Of a stretch of 64,000 nucleotides of DNA, positions 26,631-34,552 are shown one piece after another. The DNA comes from Nitrospirales bacterium. Lineage in GTDB: Bacteria; Nitrospirota; Nitrospiria; Nitrospirales; UBA8639. The stretch spans positions 1,958,001-2,022,000 of the forward strand of contig JALDRJ010000002.1 in NCBI GenBank assembly GCA_031315865.1, written 5' to 3'. The notes below the pieces were generated by a model that saw nothing but the letters and a program-made list of their open reading frames with translations, searched no databases and had not been told where the DNA came from. Every line of letters begins with the position of its first letter. Position 1 is the stretch's first letter. The position numbers were made by a program, and so were the translations under genes.

Positions 26631-28829
26631 TTAGGCTGCTGGTAATGAGATATCAAGATGTTTCGTTGCCGGGTCGAATAGTCCCCGGTCGATGACCTTA
26701 CCGTTTTCAAAGATCAGATAGCTATCCCATCCATAAAAGAACAGCAATCGCGCCACGCGGGCAATGGCCGAGGGCGACCCGCCGGAAAACAGACTTACGA
26801 TATGATCGGGATTATCGGGATGCACGCACGAAACCAGCCAGGCCATATGCGGTCCCGCGTACTTTTTGTCATGAATCATGATCCAGTCTTGGCCAACATG
26901 CAGAAACTTTTCACATCCCGCAAGTCCATGTTCGGCCAGACGCTTGGTGGTCGGATAGTCGAGGATGAGCAGTGACCGGTCAGTTGGCAGTGTGTCGCCG
27001 TAGGAGGATGGTTGGAGAATCTCCGTGTTCTGCGCCCGGAGGCGTTGAAGAACCATCTGATAGGTCGAGGTGTTGGCTTCATCCAATATGACAGATTGCC
27101 TGGAGTCGGTGACCCAGGCATTCAACATGGGAGGAATCTGGCTGCGCGTAAGTCGTTGCAAGATCATATATGCGGGATCGATCACCACGCGAACAGGCCG
27201 GCTCGGTACGGAGAAGCGAAACGTTTCTTCGGAAGATGTCAGTTCGGTGATGGTCTGATGTCTGGTTCCGTCTGCAAGATGAATGACGGTGGGGAGACGA
27301 AGTCGATAATACGGCGCGTGTTGTGACAGGCGAAGTTGGAGAACGGAGTGACCAGGATTCTCGACGTCCGTCTGCACTGAAAACCAAGCAATATTGATTG
27401 AAGGCGCCCCGGCGCGTTCGACCCATTGTTGAAAAAACCACTGAAGATTCCGCCCGCTCCTGCGGCTGAAGACGTGCTCGATAGTATGCCAATCGACATG
27501 CCTGCCTGTCCAATCCCTGACGAGTTGCCGAATGCCGTCCCAAAAGTATTCGTCCCCGACTTCCTGCCTCAGCATGTGAAAGACCAGGGCCGTTTTCTGG
27601 TAGCCGATGGCATTGTCGATGCGCGTTTCTTTGTGATGAAATCGTCGAATGGCATATTCATGTTGCGCATCGGTGTATAAATTATACTCGAACAGCATGT
27701 GTTCGCGTTGGTGTAACGCGGCTTCCGAGGATGTCCGGGCTTCTTCGTAGTAATAGTTGGCCAGGTAGGTTGTGAGTCCCTCAACCCAATTGCCTTCCGA
27801 GAATCGATTGTAGATGGAGTTCCCGAACCAAGAATGCACGATTTCATGCCCAAGGGAATAGGGCTGTGTGTAGCCACGTTTGATGATTTGATTTCCCAGC
27901 AGGGTATAAGAAGGGAGTCCGAGTCCTGCCGGAAAAAAGTTCTCAACGACAGCAAATTGGGAAAAGGGGTAAGGCCCCAATAATGTGATATAGAAATCAA
28001 GATAGTGAATTGTCGCGTCAAGGTATTGTTCGGACAAGTCGCCATCCTCAGGGAACAAGTAGGTGGCAATCGTGATTCCCTTCCATATGCGTTTTTGCAC
28101 ATCAAACCGGTTGGCGACGAGTGTCAACGCTTCGCTAGGAGTGGTGATTTCCCATTCAGCGATCGTTTGGTCATGGGCCGTGTTGTGTGACACTTCTGTG
28201 CCTTGAGTGACGGTTTCCCATTCAGACGGGACGGTGGAATGTACGTGGAATGTGGCAAGCACGCCGGACATCGTCGGGTACCAGAGCGTTTCTGACGTGA
28301 GATACACGCCTTCAGGTCCAATGTATCCCGTTGTTTTGTCAGGAGTCGTGAATCGAAGGCCTGGAATTTCCGTAGGCTGGTCCGTAACGGTACCATGGTA
28401 ATGAACGGCGATGGTTGGAGTGGGGCCAGATTGATGGCCTTTTGGTAGGGGAATCCGGATACGCCATCCTTCTTCCGTAGAGTCAGGACGTATGAGTATA
28501 TCGGTGAGAGGGAGAGGCAGGTTATTGAGGCGAACATGATCAATATTGAAATTGGGGTTGAGAGTGAATTCCAGTGTTTCAGGCAAGGCGGTGCTCGCAG
28601 GAAACGTGATCAGATCCTCAGCGGTCAACCTATGGCTTTGCGGGTCGATGGCAATGGTGAGGTTGTGGTGAGGAACGTAAGGTGGCGTTGCCCATGTTGA
28701 GTCGAGGTGAGCGAAAACGCCGATGAGCCCCAATAATACCAAGAGGCTCATAGAGCGGAGGGAGCGCATGTTGCGTTGGCGATGCCGGAACACGAGATTG
28801 ATTGATCGTAGAGTGAGTGAGCGTGGCAT
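26631..28829 (-). CDS. secreted M1-like zinc metallopeptidase
   Basis: A gluzincin with HEIVHSWFG near residue 326 and a downstream WVEGLTTYLANYYYEE supplying the third zinc ligand. The spacing is one residue shorter than the classical HExxH-18-E of aminopeptidase N. The N-terminal beta domain precedes it and a C-terminal extension of about 200 aa has no clear assignment. A hydrophobic segment (SLLVLLGLIGVFAHLDSTWA) acts as signal peptide. The start is placed at ATG 28829, just after the ftsY stop; ATG 28769 is the alternative. The GAMEN-type exopeptidase motif of APN is not obvious, so aminopeptidase activity is not certain. Confidence 0.85.
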   Translation of the reverse strand: MPRSLTLRSINLVFRHRQRNMRSLRSMSLLVLLGLIGVFAHLDSTWATPPYVPHHNLTIAIDPQSHRLTAEDLITFPASTALPETLEFTLNPNFNIDHVRLNNLPLPLTDILIRPDSTEEGWRIRIPLPKGHQSGPTPTIAVHYHGTVTDQPTEIPGLRFTTPDKTTGYIGPEGVYLTSETLWYPTMSGVLATFHVHSTVPSEWETVTQGTEVSHNTAHDQTIAEWEITTPSEALTLVANRFDVQKRIWKGITIATYLFPEDGDLSEQYLDATIHYLDFYITLLGPYPFSQFAVVENFFPAGLGLPSYTLLGNQIIKRGYTQPYSLGHEIVHSWFGNSIYNRFSEGNWVEGLTTYLANYYYEEARTSSEAALHQREHMLFEYNLYTDAQHEYAIRRFHHKETRIDNAIGYQKTALVFHMLRQEVGDEYFWDGIRQLVRDWTGRHVDWHTIEHVFSRRSGRNLQWFFQQWVERAGAPSINIAWFSVQTDVENPGHSVLQLRLSQHAPYYRLRLPTVIHLADGTRHQTITELTSSEETFRFSVPSRPVRVVIDPAYMILQRLTRSQIPPMLNAWVTDSRQSVILDEANTSTYQMVLQRLRAQNTEILQPSSYGDTLPTDRSLLILDYPTTKRLAEHGLAGCEKFLHVGQDWIMIHDKKYAGPHMAWLVSCVHPDNPDHIVSLFSGGSPSAIARVARLLFFYGWDSYLIFENGKVIDRGLFDPATKHLDISLPAA

Positions 28830-28839
28830 GTGTGACAAC

Positions 28840-29769
28840 TTATGGTTTGGAGATCTCATCCATGTGCAACAGGGCGTCGACAAATTCATGGGCTCGAAAA
28901 TCCTGGAGATCATCTTCTCCTTCGCCTACTCCAATCAGTCGTATCGGTATCTGTAATTCTTCTGCGAGAGCGACGACTACTCCTCCCTTTGCAGTCCCGT
29001 CGAGTTTTGTGAGCGCAATCCCGGTCACTCCTAATGCCTCATGAAACTGTTTCGCCTGAGTGATCGTATTCTGGCCCAATGTCCCATCGAGCGTCAGAAG
29101 GACTTCGTGGGGGGCGCCTGGAAGTTCACGGGCGATCACCCGTTTCATTTTCTCGAGTTCCTGCATGAGATTGACTTTTGTGTGAAGACGGCCAGCGGTA
29201 TCGATGAGAACCACGTCGCTTTTTCGAGACTTTGCTGCCGCCATACCGTCATACACGACAGCGGCCGGGTCCGCTCCCTGTTGATGGCGTATCACTTCAA
29301 TGCCGATTCTATTGCCCCAGGTCAGAAGTTGTTCGGTGGCGGCGGCCCGGAATGTGTCAGCTGCGACGAATAACGGTTGGAGATTCGCTTGCTGAAATTT
29401 CTTTCCCAGTTTGGCGACTGTCGTGGTTTTTCCCACACCATTGATGCCGATCGCGAGGAGAACATAGGGGCGTGGACCGTGTCGAACCAAGTCCTCCAGA
29501 GACGCCGAAGGTATGGCATCGAAGATTTTCACGAGCGTGTCTTTGAACGGTTGGAGAGGATCGCTGGAATCGGTCGACACCCCCTCGGTACGAATTTGCT
29601 CGAGCAAGCGGTCGACGACACGAACGCCAACATCCGCACTCAGCAGGGCTTCTTCAACTTCTTCAAGCACGGCTTGATCAGGCCCGGAACTGATCAGACG
29701 CCTGAGCGACCCCTGTACACTTTTACGGGTCTTTGTCAGTCCGTCTTGTAACCGTTGCAACCAACCCAT
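28840..29769 (-). CDS. ftsY: signal recognition particle receptor FtsY
   Basis: The SRP receptor GTPase that docks ribosome-nascent chain complexes at the membrane. The 309-aa protein consists of the N and G domains only, with no acidic A domain. Motifs are GVNGVGKTTTVAKLG (G1), DTAGRLHTKVNLM (G3), TKLDGTAKGG (G4) and GVGEGEDDLQDF near the end. The short form is common outside Gammaproteobacteria. It is 11 bp from ybeY and 10 bp from the peptidase gene, so all three are likely on one transcript. Confidence 0.96.
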   Translation of the reverse strand: MGWLQRLQDGLTKTRKSVQGSLRRLISSGPDQAVLEEVEEALLSADVGVRVVDRLLEQIRTEGVSTDSSDPLQPFKDTLVKIFDAIPSASLEDLVRHGPRPYVLLAIGINGVGKTTTVAKLGKKFQQANLQPLFVAADTFRAAATEQLLTWGNRIGIEVIRHQQGADPAAVVYDGMAAAKSRKSDVVLIDTAGRLHTKVNLMQELEKMKRVIARELPGAPHEVLLTLDGTLGQNTITQAKQFHEALGVTGIALTKLDGTAKGGVVVALAEELQIPIRLIGVGEGEDDLQDFRAHEFVDALLHMDEISKP

Positions 29770-29780
29770 CGAAAATGATC

Positions 29781-30230
29781 CTATCCTAGAATTTTAGGGA
29801 CCGGGCGCAGTGAGTGAAGAATCGCACGTTCTTTGCGGCGCATGCGTTGAGCTTCCCGTTTTCCGCGTTCATGGTCGTAGCCCACTAAATGCAAGATGCC
29901 GTGCGTGAGGAGCTGGGCAAGTTCTTGATCGACGGAATGCCCGTAGATTTTGGCCTGTGATTCCGCCATCGGAACCGAAATAATAACATCACCCAACAGG
30001 GGAGTGCGTGGTCCGGGTCCTTCCCAAAGGGGAAACGCCAGAACGTCGGTGGGCCTGTCGAGTTGACGATACCGTTGATTGAGCGTTTGCATACGTCTGT
30101 TGCCGACGAGTTCAAGGCCAAGCTCAGCCTCTCCAGCACCGGCTTGTTCAAGGATGAGCTGTGCCACGCGGCGAAGGGTACGTGTCTTGATCGGTGTTTG
30201 GCGGAGTCGATTACGGAGGATCACGGACAT
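29781..30230 (-). CDS. ybeY: endoribonuclease YbeY
   Basis: YbeY is a zinc-dependent rRNA maturation and quality-control RNase. The 149-aa protein contains the conserved RPTDVLAFP and the metal motif HGILHLVGYDH (HxxxHxxxxxH). The length is normal. It lies between phoH and ftsY; the phoH-ybeY adjacency is common. The PgpH-type HD membrane phosphohydrolase gene often found between phoH and ybeY is absent here. Confidence 0.95.
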   Translation of the reverse strand: MSVILRNRLRQTPIKTRTLRRVAQLILEQAGAGEAELGLELVGNRRMQTLNQRYRQLDRPTDVLAFPLWEGPGPRTPLLGDVIISVPMAESQAKIYGHSVDQELAQLLTHGILHLVGYDHERGKREAQRMRRKERAILHSLRPVPKILG

Positions 30231-30302
30231 CAGTCCGGTCTCTGTCTTCTGGCCCCGGCCACAAGATCCTTATCATGTTTCATGGAAGAACAAAAGAGGA
30301 TG

Positions 30303-31352
30303 TTACGGTGTGTCTTGCGTGTGAACTTCTTGCTGTTCATAACGATCATAGGCCTTAATGATGGCTCTCACGAGCGCATGCCGAACGACATCTTGTTCAG
30401 TGAAATGAATAAACTTTATGGCATCGATGTGCTGAAGAATTTCTGCAATTTGGGCAAGCCCGGAGGTTTGGCTGGACGGCAGATCAACCTGGGTGACGTC
30501 TCCTGTCACGACGGCTTTTGAGTTGGTTCCAAGCCTGGTTAAAAACATTTTCATCTGTTCGGCCGTGGCATTTTGTGATTCATCCAGGATGACAAATGCG
30601 TCGTTCAACGTACGTCCTCTCATGAAGGCTAGCGGTGCGATTTCAATCTCTCCCCGTTCCACTAAGCGGTTTGCTCGCTCGATATCCATCATGCTGTAGA
30701 GCGCGTCGTACAATGGGCGAAGGTAGGGATGCACCTTTGCGATCATATCGCCCGGTAAAAACCCGAGCCGTTCTCCGGCCTCGACCGCAGGCCGGGCTAG
30801 GACAATTCTACTGACCTCCCGCTTGTTGAATGCCGCGAGGGCCATGGCCATGGCCAAATACGTTTTTCCGGTGCCGGCGGGTCCGATGGCAATGACTAAG
30901 TCGTATTGCTCAATGGCCTCGATATAGGCTTGCTGTGTGGGAGACTTCGGGACAATTCCACCACGACTCAAGGAGGAGTTCATGAGCGGTGAATCGAGCG
31001 AAAATTTCTTAAGAGGCTGTGGGGATTCGGTTTCTGAAGCGCGCAGCGCGCGCGTGATGTCATCTGGCTTGATTTCATAGTAATCCCGGGTCCACTCCCC
31101 GAGTTCATAAAGGATTCGCTCGGCCCGCATGACGGCGTCAGGTTGGCCATGTATGGTGATTTCGTCGCCTCGAGCGGTCATATCGACATTCAACTCACTC
31201 TCGATCATCCGTAGGTGTAAATCATGAGGGCCAAATAAATTGGCCAGGTCAACGCCTTCTTTAAGCTTCAGTTTTCTCACGTGTGGATAGGAATGACACG
31301 TCCTTTGTTCGAGTTGCAGCCGAAGTCTAACAGAGGGTTTCTGATGAGACAA
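30303..31352 (-). CDS. phoH: PhoH-like ATPase (YbeZ family)
   Basis: A PhoH family P-loop ATPase that functions with YbeY in RNA metabolism. The Walker A is GPAGTGKTYLAMA and Walker B FVILDESQNAT; the N-terminal part is the small PhoH N domain (FGPHDLHLRMIESELNVDM). The 349-aa frame begins with a TTG codon; a GTG at 31280 would give a protein starting VRKLKLKEG, closer to other PhoH N-termini, so the first 24 residues are doubtful. It precedes ybeY by 72 bp. Confidence 0.93.
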   Translation of the reverse strand: MSHQKPSVRLRLQLEQRTCHSYPHVRKLKLKEGVDLANLFGPHDLHLRMIESELNVDMTARGDEITIHGQPDAVMRAERILYELGEWTRDYYEIKPDDITRALRASETESPQPLKKFSLDSPLMNSSLSRGGIVPKSPTQQAYIEAIEQYDLVIAIGPAGTGKTYLAMAMALAAFNKREVSRIVLARPAVEAGERLGFLPGDMIAKVHPYLRPLYDALYSMMDIERANRLVERGEIEIAPLAFMRGRTLNDAFVILDESQNATAEQMKMFLTRLGTNSKAVVTGDVTQVDLPSSQTSGLAQIAEILQHIDAIKFIHFTEQDVVRHALVRAIIKAYDRYEQQEVHTQDTP

Positions 31353-31392
31353 GATTTTCTCAATCCGGGTTTTCGGGGGTAATCATGTGGGA

Positions 31393-32223
31393 TTATGATC
31401 GCTTTTGACAGCTCGGGCAGACAAACGAGCTACGGGCCGTGGGCAGTCGTTTGATCGATGTAAGACAGCCGCGAGGGCAGGGGAGCCCGGTTTTTTGATA
31501 GATCTGATGAACATTTTGATACTGTCCGCGCCTGCCATCGGGAGCGCGAAAATCCCGTATGGATGAGCCTCCGGACCGGATCGCTTGTTCAAGGATACGT
31601 TGGGTCGATGTATAGAGTCTGGCGATCGTCGGTCGTGATAAGCGGTTTCCTCGCGCGTGAGGATGCACGCAGGCATCGAAGAGAATCTCATTGGCATAGA
31701 TGTTTCCGATTCCGGCGAGTTTGTGCTGATCGAGGAAGAAATCTTTCATTCGTCCTCGACTCGTCTGGATGAGTGCGTGAAATGCTTGTGGTGTGAGCTC
31801 GAATGGGTCCGCCCCGAATCGACGTTGGACGAATTGAGTGAGCCCCTCGTCATTCAATAAATACACCCGTCCAAACCTGCGAGGATTCCAGTAGTGCAAT
31901 TTGGTTTCTTGTGGTCCTCTCAGCGTGAACGTGAGGTGAATGTGTTTTTCATACCCTTGGCTCGGTCGCTCAAAAAGGAATAGCCCGGTCATACCGAGTT
32001 CAGCCAGGATGTAGCGGGTGTCCAAGGCTTTCTTGCAGGTAAAAATAAGGCTTTTGCCTTTTCTCGCGAGATGCGCCACGGTCGCGCCGTGATACCATTC
32101 ATGGGAGGAGTGTCCGGTTCTGATGATATCTGACCGTTTGATGTGAAACTCTTGGATGGAACTGTCGAGAATACATGAGCGAAGCTGTTGGAGAACCACT
32201 TCAACTTCAGGAAGCTCTGGCAT
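31393..32223 (-). CDS. mutM: formamidopyrimidine-DNA glycosylase
   Basis: Removes oxidised purines such as 8-oxoguanine and cleaves the abasic site. The catalytic N-terminus MPELPEVEVVL carries Pro2 and Glu3. The helix-two-turn-helix region reads KLAGIGNIYANEILF, and the C-terminal zinc finger has four cysteines (GLPCPRGC and FVCPSCQ). Length 276 aa is typical. It lies between a phosphatase gene and phoH in the long minus-strand run. Confidence 0.97.
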   Translation of the reverse strand: MPELPEVEVVLQQLRSCILDSSIQEFHIKRSDIIRTGHSSHEWYHGATVAHLARKGKSLIFTCKKALDTRYILAELGMTGLFLFERPSQGYEKHIHLTFTLRGPQETKLHYWNPRRFGRVYLLNDEGLTQFVQRRFGADPFELTPQAFHALIQTSRGRMKDFFLDQHKLAGIGNIYANEILFDACVHPHARGNRLSRPTIARLYTSTQRILEQAIRSGGSSIRDFRAPDGRRGQYQNVHQIYQKTGLPCPRGCLTSIKRLPTARSSFVCPSCQKRS

Positions 32224-32271
32224 GGTGTGGCAACGCGTCGTGATTGAGTGGAACGGTGCTGGCTTAGTGTC

Positions 32272-32688
32272 TCAGGCGGGTTTGGCTCGTCGCTTTTTCA
32301 CCTTTTCGATCGTCTGCTCAAGACGAGGCAGGGGAGTGGTTCCCTTGCGGCGCTCGCGGACGAACTCTACCGCTTTATCAAAACTCATGCCCTGGACACA
32401 GCAAAGATAGGCGATGACGACCGAGACAGAACGGCCCATACCTGCTCGACAGGCCACGAGAACCTGATGTTTCGGGAGATGGCGTTCAAGCCAGGCGATA
32501 CCTGACTCGATGTCCATCGGGACCGCTTCGGTATATTCCCGAAGCGGAATTCGCCCTAGAATGACTCCCTGAGGAAGAGGGGCTAATTTGCTTTCAAGAG
32601 CCGTCCAAAGCAGAGCTGAAATATTCGGCGGAGGGGTGTGGGCATCATCGATATTTCCGATGTACAGTGAGCCGAGGATGTTATCCAT
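32272..32688 (-). CDS. dual-specificity-type protein phosphatase
   Basis: A small Cys-based phosphatase. The active-site loop CRAGMGRS (C80, R86) matches CX5R, and the preceding region resembles dual-specificity phosphatases (NILGSLYIGNIDDA, LERHLPKHQVLVAC). The protein is 138 aa, all catalytic domain, and ends in a basic tail. Bacterial relatives act on phospho-Tyr/Ser or on phosphorylated small molecules; the substrate is unknown. Its start codon lies inside the first unit of a 22-bp tandem repeat. It is the first gene of the run that continues with mutM and phoH. Confidence 0.85.
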   Translation of the reverse strand: MDNILGSLYIGNIDDAHTPPPNISALLWTALESKLAPLPQGVILGRIPLREYTEAVPMDIESGIAWLERHLPKHQVLVACRAGMGRSVSVVIAYLCCVQGMSFDKAVEFVRERRKGTTPLPRLEQTIEKVKKRRAKPA

Positions 32689-32741
32689 GTAACGGTGCTG
32701 TGTTAACCATGTAACGGTGCTGTGTTAACCATGTAACGGTG
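32685..32741. repeat. 22-bp tandem repeat, 2.6 copies, spanning the phosphatase start codon
   Basis: Two identical 22-bp units (32685-32706 and 32707-32728) and a 13-bp partial third unit; each begins CCATGTAACGGTG. The start codon of the minus-strand phosphatase is within unit one, and each further unit carries another minus-strand ATG in a different frame because 22 is not a multiple of three. Confidence 0.95.
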
Positions 32742-32956
32742 ACAAGAGGTTTTCTCAGAGCGTTTTTAACTTGAAAAGCCGACTTTCGGCAAGTTTTGTC
32801 TTACTTCTTGCCAGGTCTAAGAATACTTCCCGATATCCGGCAGAGGCAAAAGTTGCAGAAGGCCTAATGGGCACCTATACTACAGTATAACTTTATGTCC
32901 TAATGGCAAGCGTTTGGCGTTCGTCACGTCTGGTTTTTCCCTGGAATCACGCTGAT

Positions 32957-33307
32957 ATGACCGTGCAAGAAGTTGAGCATCGACTTGGGCAGGTCAAGTG
33001 TGCGATCTGTAAATCAAACCGCTTTGGTATTGACAGTCGGACTGTGCATGATGGTGACGAATGGAAAGCCATCTGCCGGGATTGCTACTATACGTTTCCG
33101 GTTCATACCGACATGGAGTTCTATCTTCAAACGCAGCCGGATGTTCCCTATCGGCTTCGAGATATTGCCTGTCCATACTGTGAACAGCGCGGCGTGAAAC
33201 TCAACTTTCGAATCGTCATGTCCGTGCGAGAATCTATTTATTTCGTCACTTGTCAGAATTGTCAGAAGGAATTTCCTGAACGGTCATCACTCGAAGCTTT
33301 TGAATAA
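32957..33307 (+). CDS. four-CxxC zinc-ribbon protein of unknown function
   Basis: About 116 aa with four CxxC motifs: CAIC, CRDC, CPYC and CQNC, arranged as two zinc-ribbon-like pairs. No further domain is recognised. It is likely a cytoplasmic zinc-binding protein, possibly binding nucleic acid or another protein. ATG 32957 is chosen because it starts near the conserved zinc region; ATG 32903 would add 18 unconserved residues. A small acidic-protein gene follows 30 bp downstream and may be co-transcribed. Confidence 0.75.
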   Translation: MTVQEVEHRLGQVKCAICKSNRFGIDSRTVHDGDEWKAICRDCYYTFPVHTDMEFYLQTQPDVPYRLRDIACPYCEQRGVKLNFRIVMSVRESIYFVTCQNCQKEFPERSSLEAFE

Positions 33308-33337
33308 CATACATCTGGACGGAACGAAACAACTCTT

Positions 33338-33544
33338 ATGGACGACAAAAAAGAAACCCCTCCGACTTCCGCTCCTGAGGACCCATCGTCAGCTCCTGCC
33401 GACGAAAACCTCAAAACTCGAAAAGAAATAAACGTTGTCTCCGTACCCAATGATCGCGACATGATCGCTCAAGAGATGGCGGAACTTTTCGAAGAAGATC
33501 AAGTCACTCATCAGCATGGCAGTAGCGAGCCCGAAGGCGATTAA
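33338..33544 (+). CDS. small acidic Pro/Ser/Glu-rich protein, unknown
   Basis: A 68-aa highly acidic, low-complexity reading frame beginning MDDKKETPPTSAPEDP, with no recognised domain, no signal peptide and probably disordered N-terminal half. It has no strong ribosome-binding site and could be spurious, but its close spacing after the zinc-ribbon gene and its regular composition make it a plausible gene. Confidence 0.5.
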   Translation: MDDKKETPPTSAPEDPSSAPADENLKTRKEINVVSVPNDRDMIAQEMAELFEEDQVTHQHGSSEPEGD

Positions 33545-33808
33545 GGTCTCTGCATAGAAACAGCTTACCCTGCCCTGATTTCTCATCGTTAACAACACGT
33601 ACTCTCCCCACTTGTGATCAAAGGTTTTCGTTATTTTCTTGGTCTTCTCTAGCCTAGCCATTCTCTCATTATCACCGGCTGACTTGTCCCCTCCACCCTT
33701 AAGTGATAGGATGTGGCTTCTTTTATAGGCATTTATGGCTAATGAAAACGTGGTGGGCGCCGTGAGAAATCGTCAACGAGCGGGCCCAAAATAAGGGGGA
33801 TAGGGAAC

Positions 33809-34441
33809 ATGAACCCAACTCGCAAACAAGAGCCAAGTCAGTTGAGAATGTCGGTATCTACCAGGAGTTCTGAAGATGAGGGGGGGCAGGTCAGGACCGC
33901 GGTTCCGGAGGAGTCTGCCAGTGCTGAAAGTTTAGACACCGTCCGTGATATTCTGTTCGGAGCGCAAAGTCGCGAGTATGAGAGTCGATTCGCTCGCTTG
34001 GAAGAGCGGCTGCTACAAGAAGCTGAAGACTTGAGGAATGACCTGAGAAGCCGTTGCGATTCACTAGAAATGTACATCAAAAAGGAAGTCGAGTCGTTGA
34101 CTGGGCGGATAGCTCAGGAGCAGAAAGAGAAATCTGAATCACTGAGGGCACTAAGTCAAGAATTGAATGTTCTGGGGAAACAGATTCAAGACCGAATCGA
34201 TCGATTGGATGGTCAGACGACTCACGGCCACCATGAGTTACAACAACAAGTCCGAGATCAACGGACAGCCTTGTCCGAAGACATTCAACAAAAACACGCG
34301 GAACTGTCGGGTCTGTTGGATAAAGCGATGAAAGAGCTTCGTGCCGAAAAGCTTGATCGCGTGGCCTTGGCAGAGATGTTCATGGAGTCAGCTCTACGAT
34401 TAAATCAGGCCTTCAAACTTCCAGAAAAAGACGAATCATAA
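33809..34441 (+). CDS. coiled-coil protein of unknown function
   Basis: A 210-aa soluble protein. The first 40 residues are Ser/Glu/Gly-rich and probably disordered. From about residue 45 to 190 the sequence is almost continuous heptad-type coiled coil (for example RFARLEERLLQEAEDLRNDL). A Shine-Dalgarno-like AAGGGGG lies near the ATG. It is the first gene of a five-gene plus-strand set with an OmpA-domain membrane protein, a Ras-like GTPase, a small PAS-like protein and a sigma-54 activator, so a structural or tethering role in that set is reasonable but not shown. Confidence 0.85.
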   Translation: MNPTRKQEPSQLRMSVSTRSSEDEGGQVRTAVPEESASAESLDTVRDILFGAQSREYESRFARLEERLLQEAEDLRNDLRSRCDSLEMYIKKEVESLTGRIAQEQKEKSESLRALSQELNVLGKQIQDRIDRLDGQTTHGHHELQQQVRDQRTALSEDIQQKHAELSGLLDKAMKELRAEKLDRVALAEMFMESALRLNQAFKLPEKDES

Positions 34442-34552
34442 ATTATACGGATCCATGCTTTTTGTCGTCAGGCTTCTTTGCAGTGCCGCAGGGATTGAAG
34501 AATTCATCGGATATTAGAAAGGACCGTGAGACGAACGTAGTGTCAACTCATT

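Noticed and set aside
32889-32930. Sigma-54 (-24/-12) promoter upstream of the zinc-ribbon gene
   Set aside because: A GG-N10-GC spacing can be found but the surrounding bases do not match the consensus TGGCAC-N5-TTGC.
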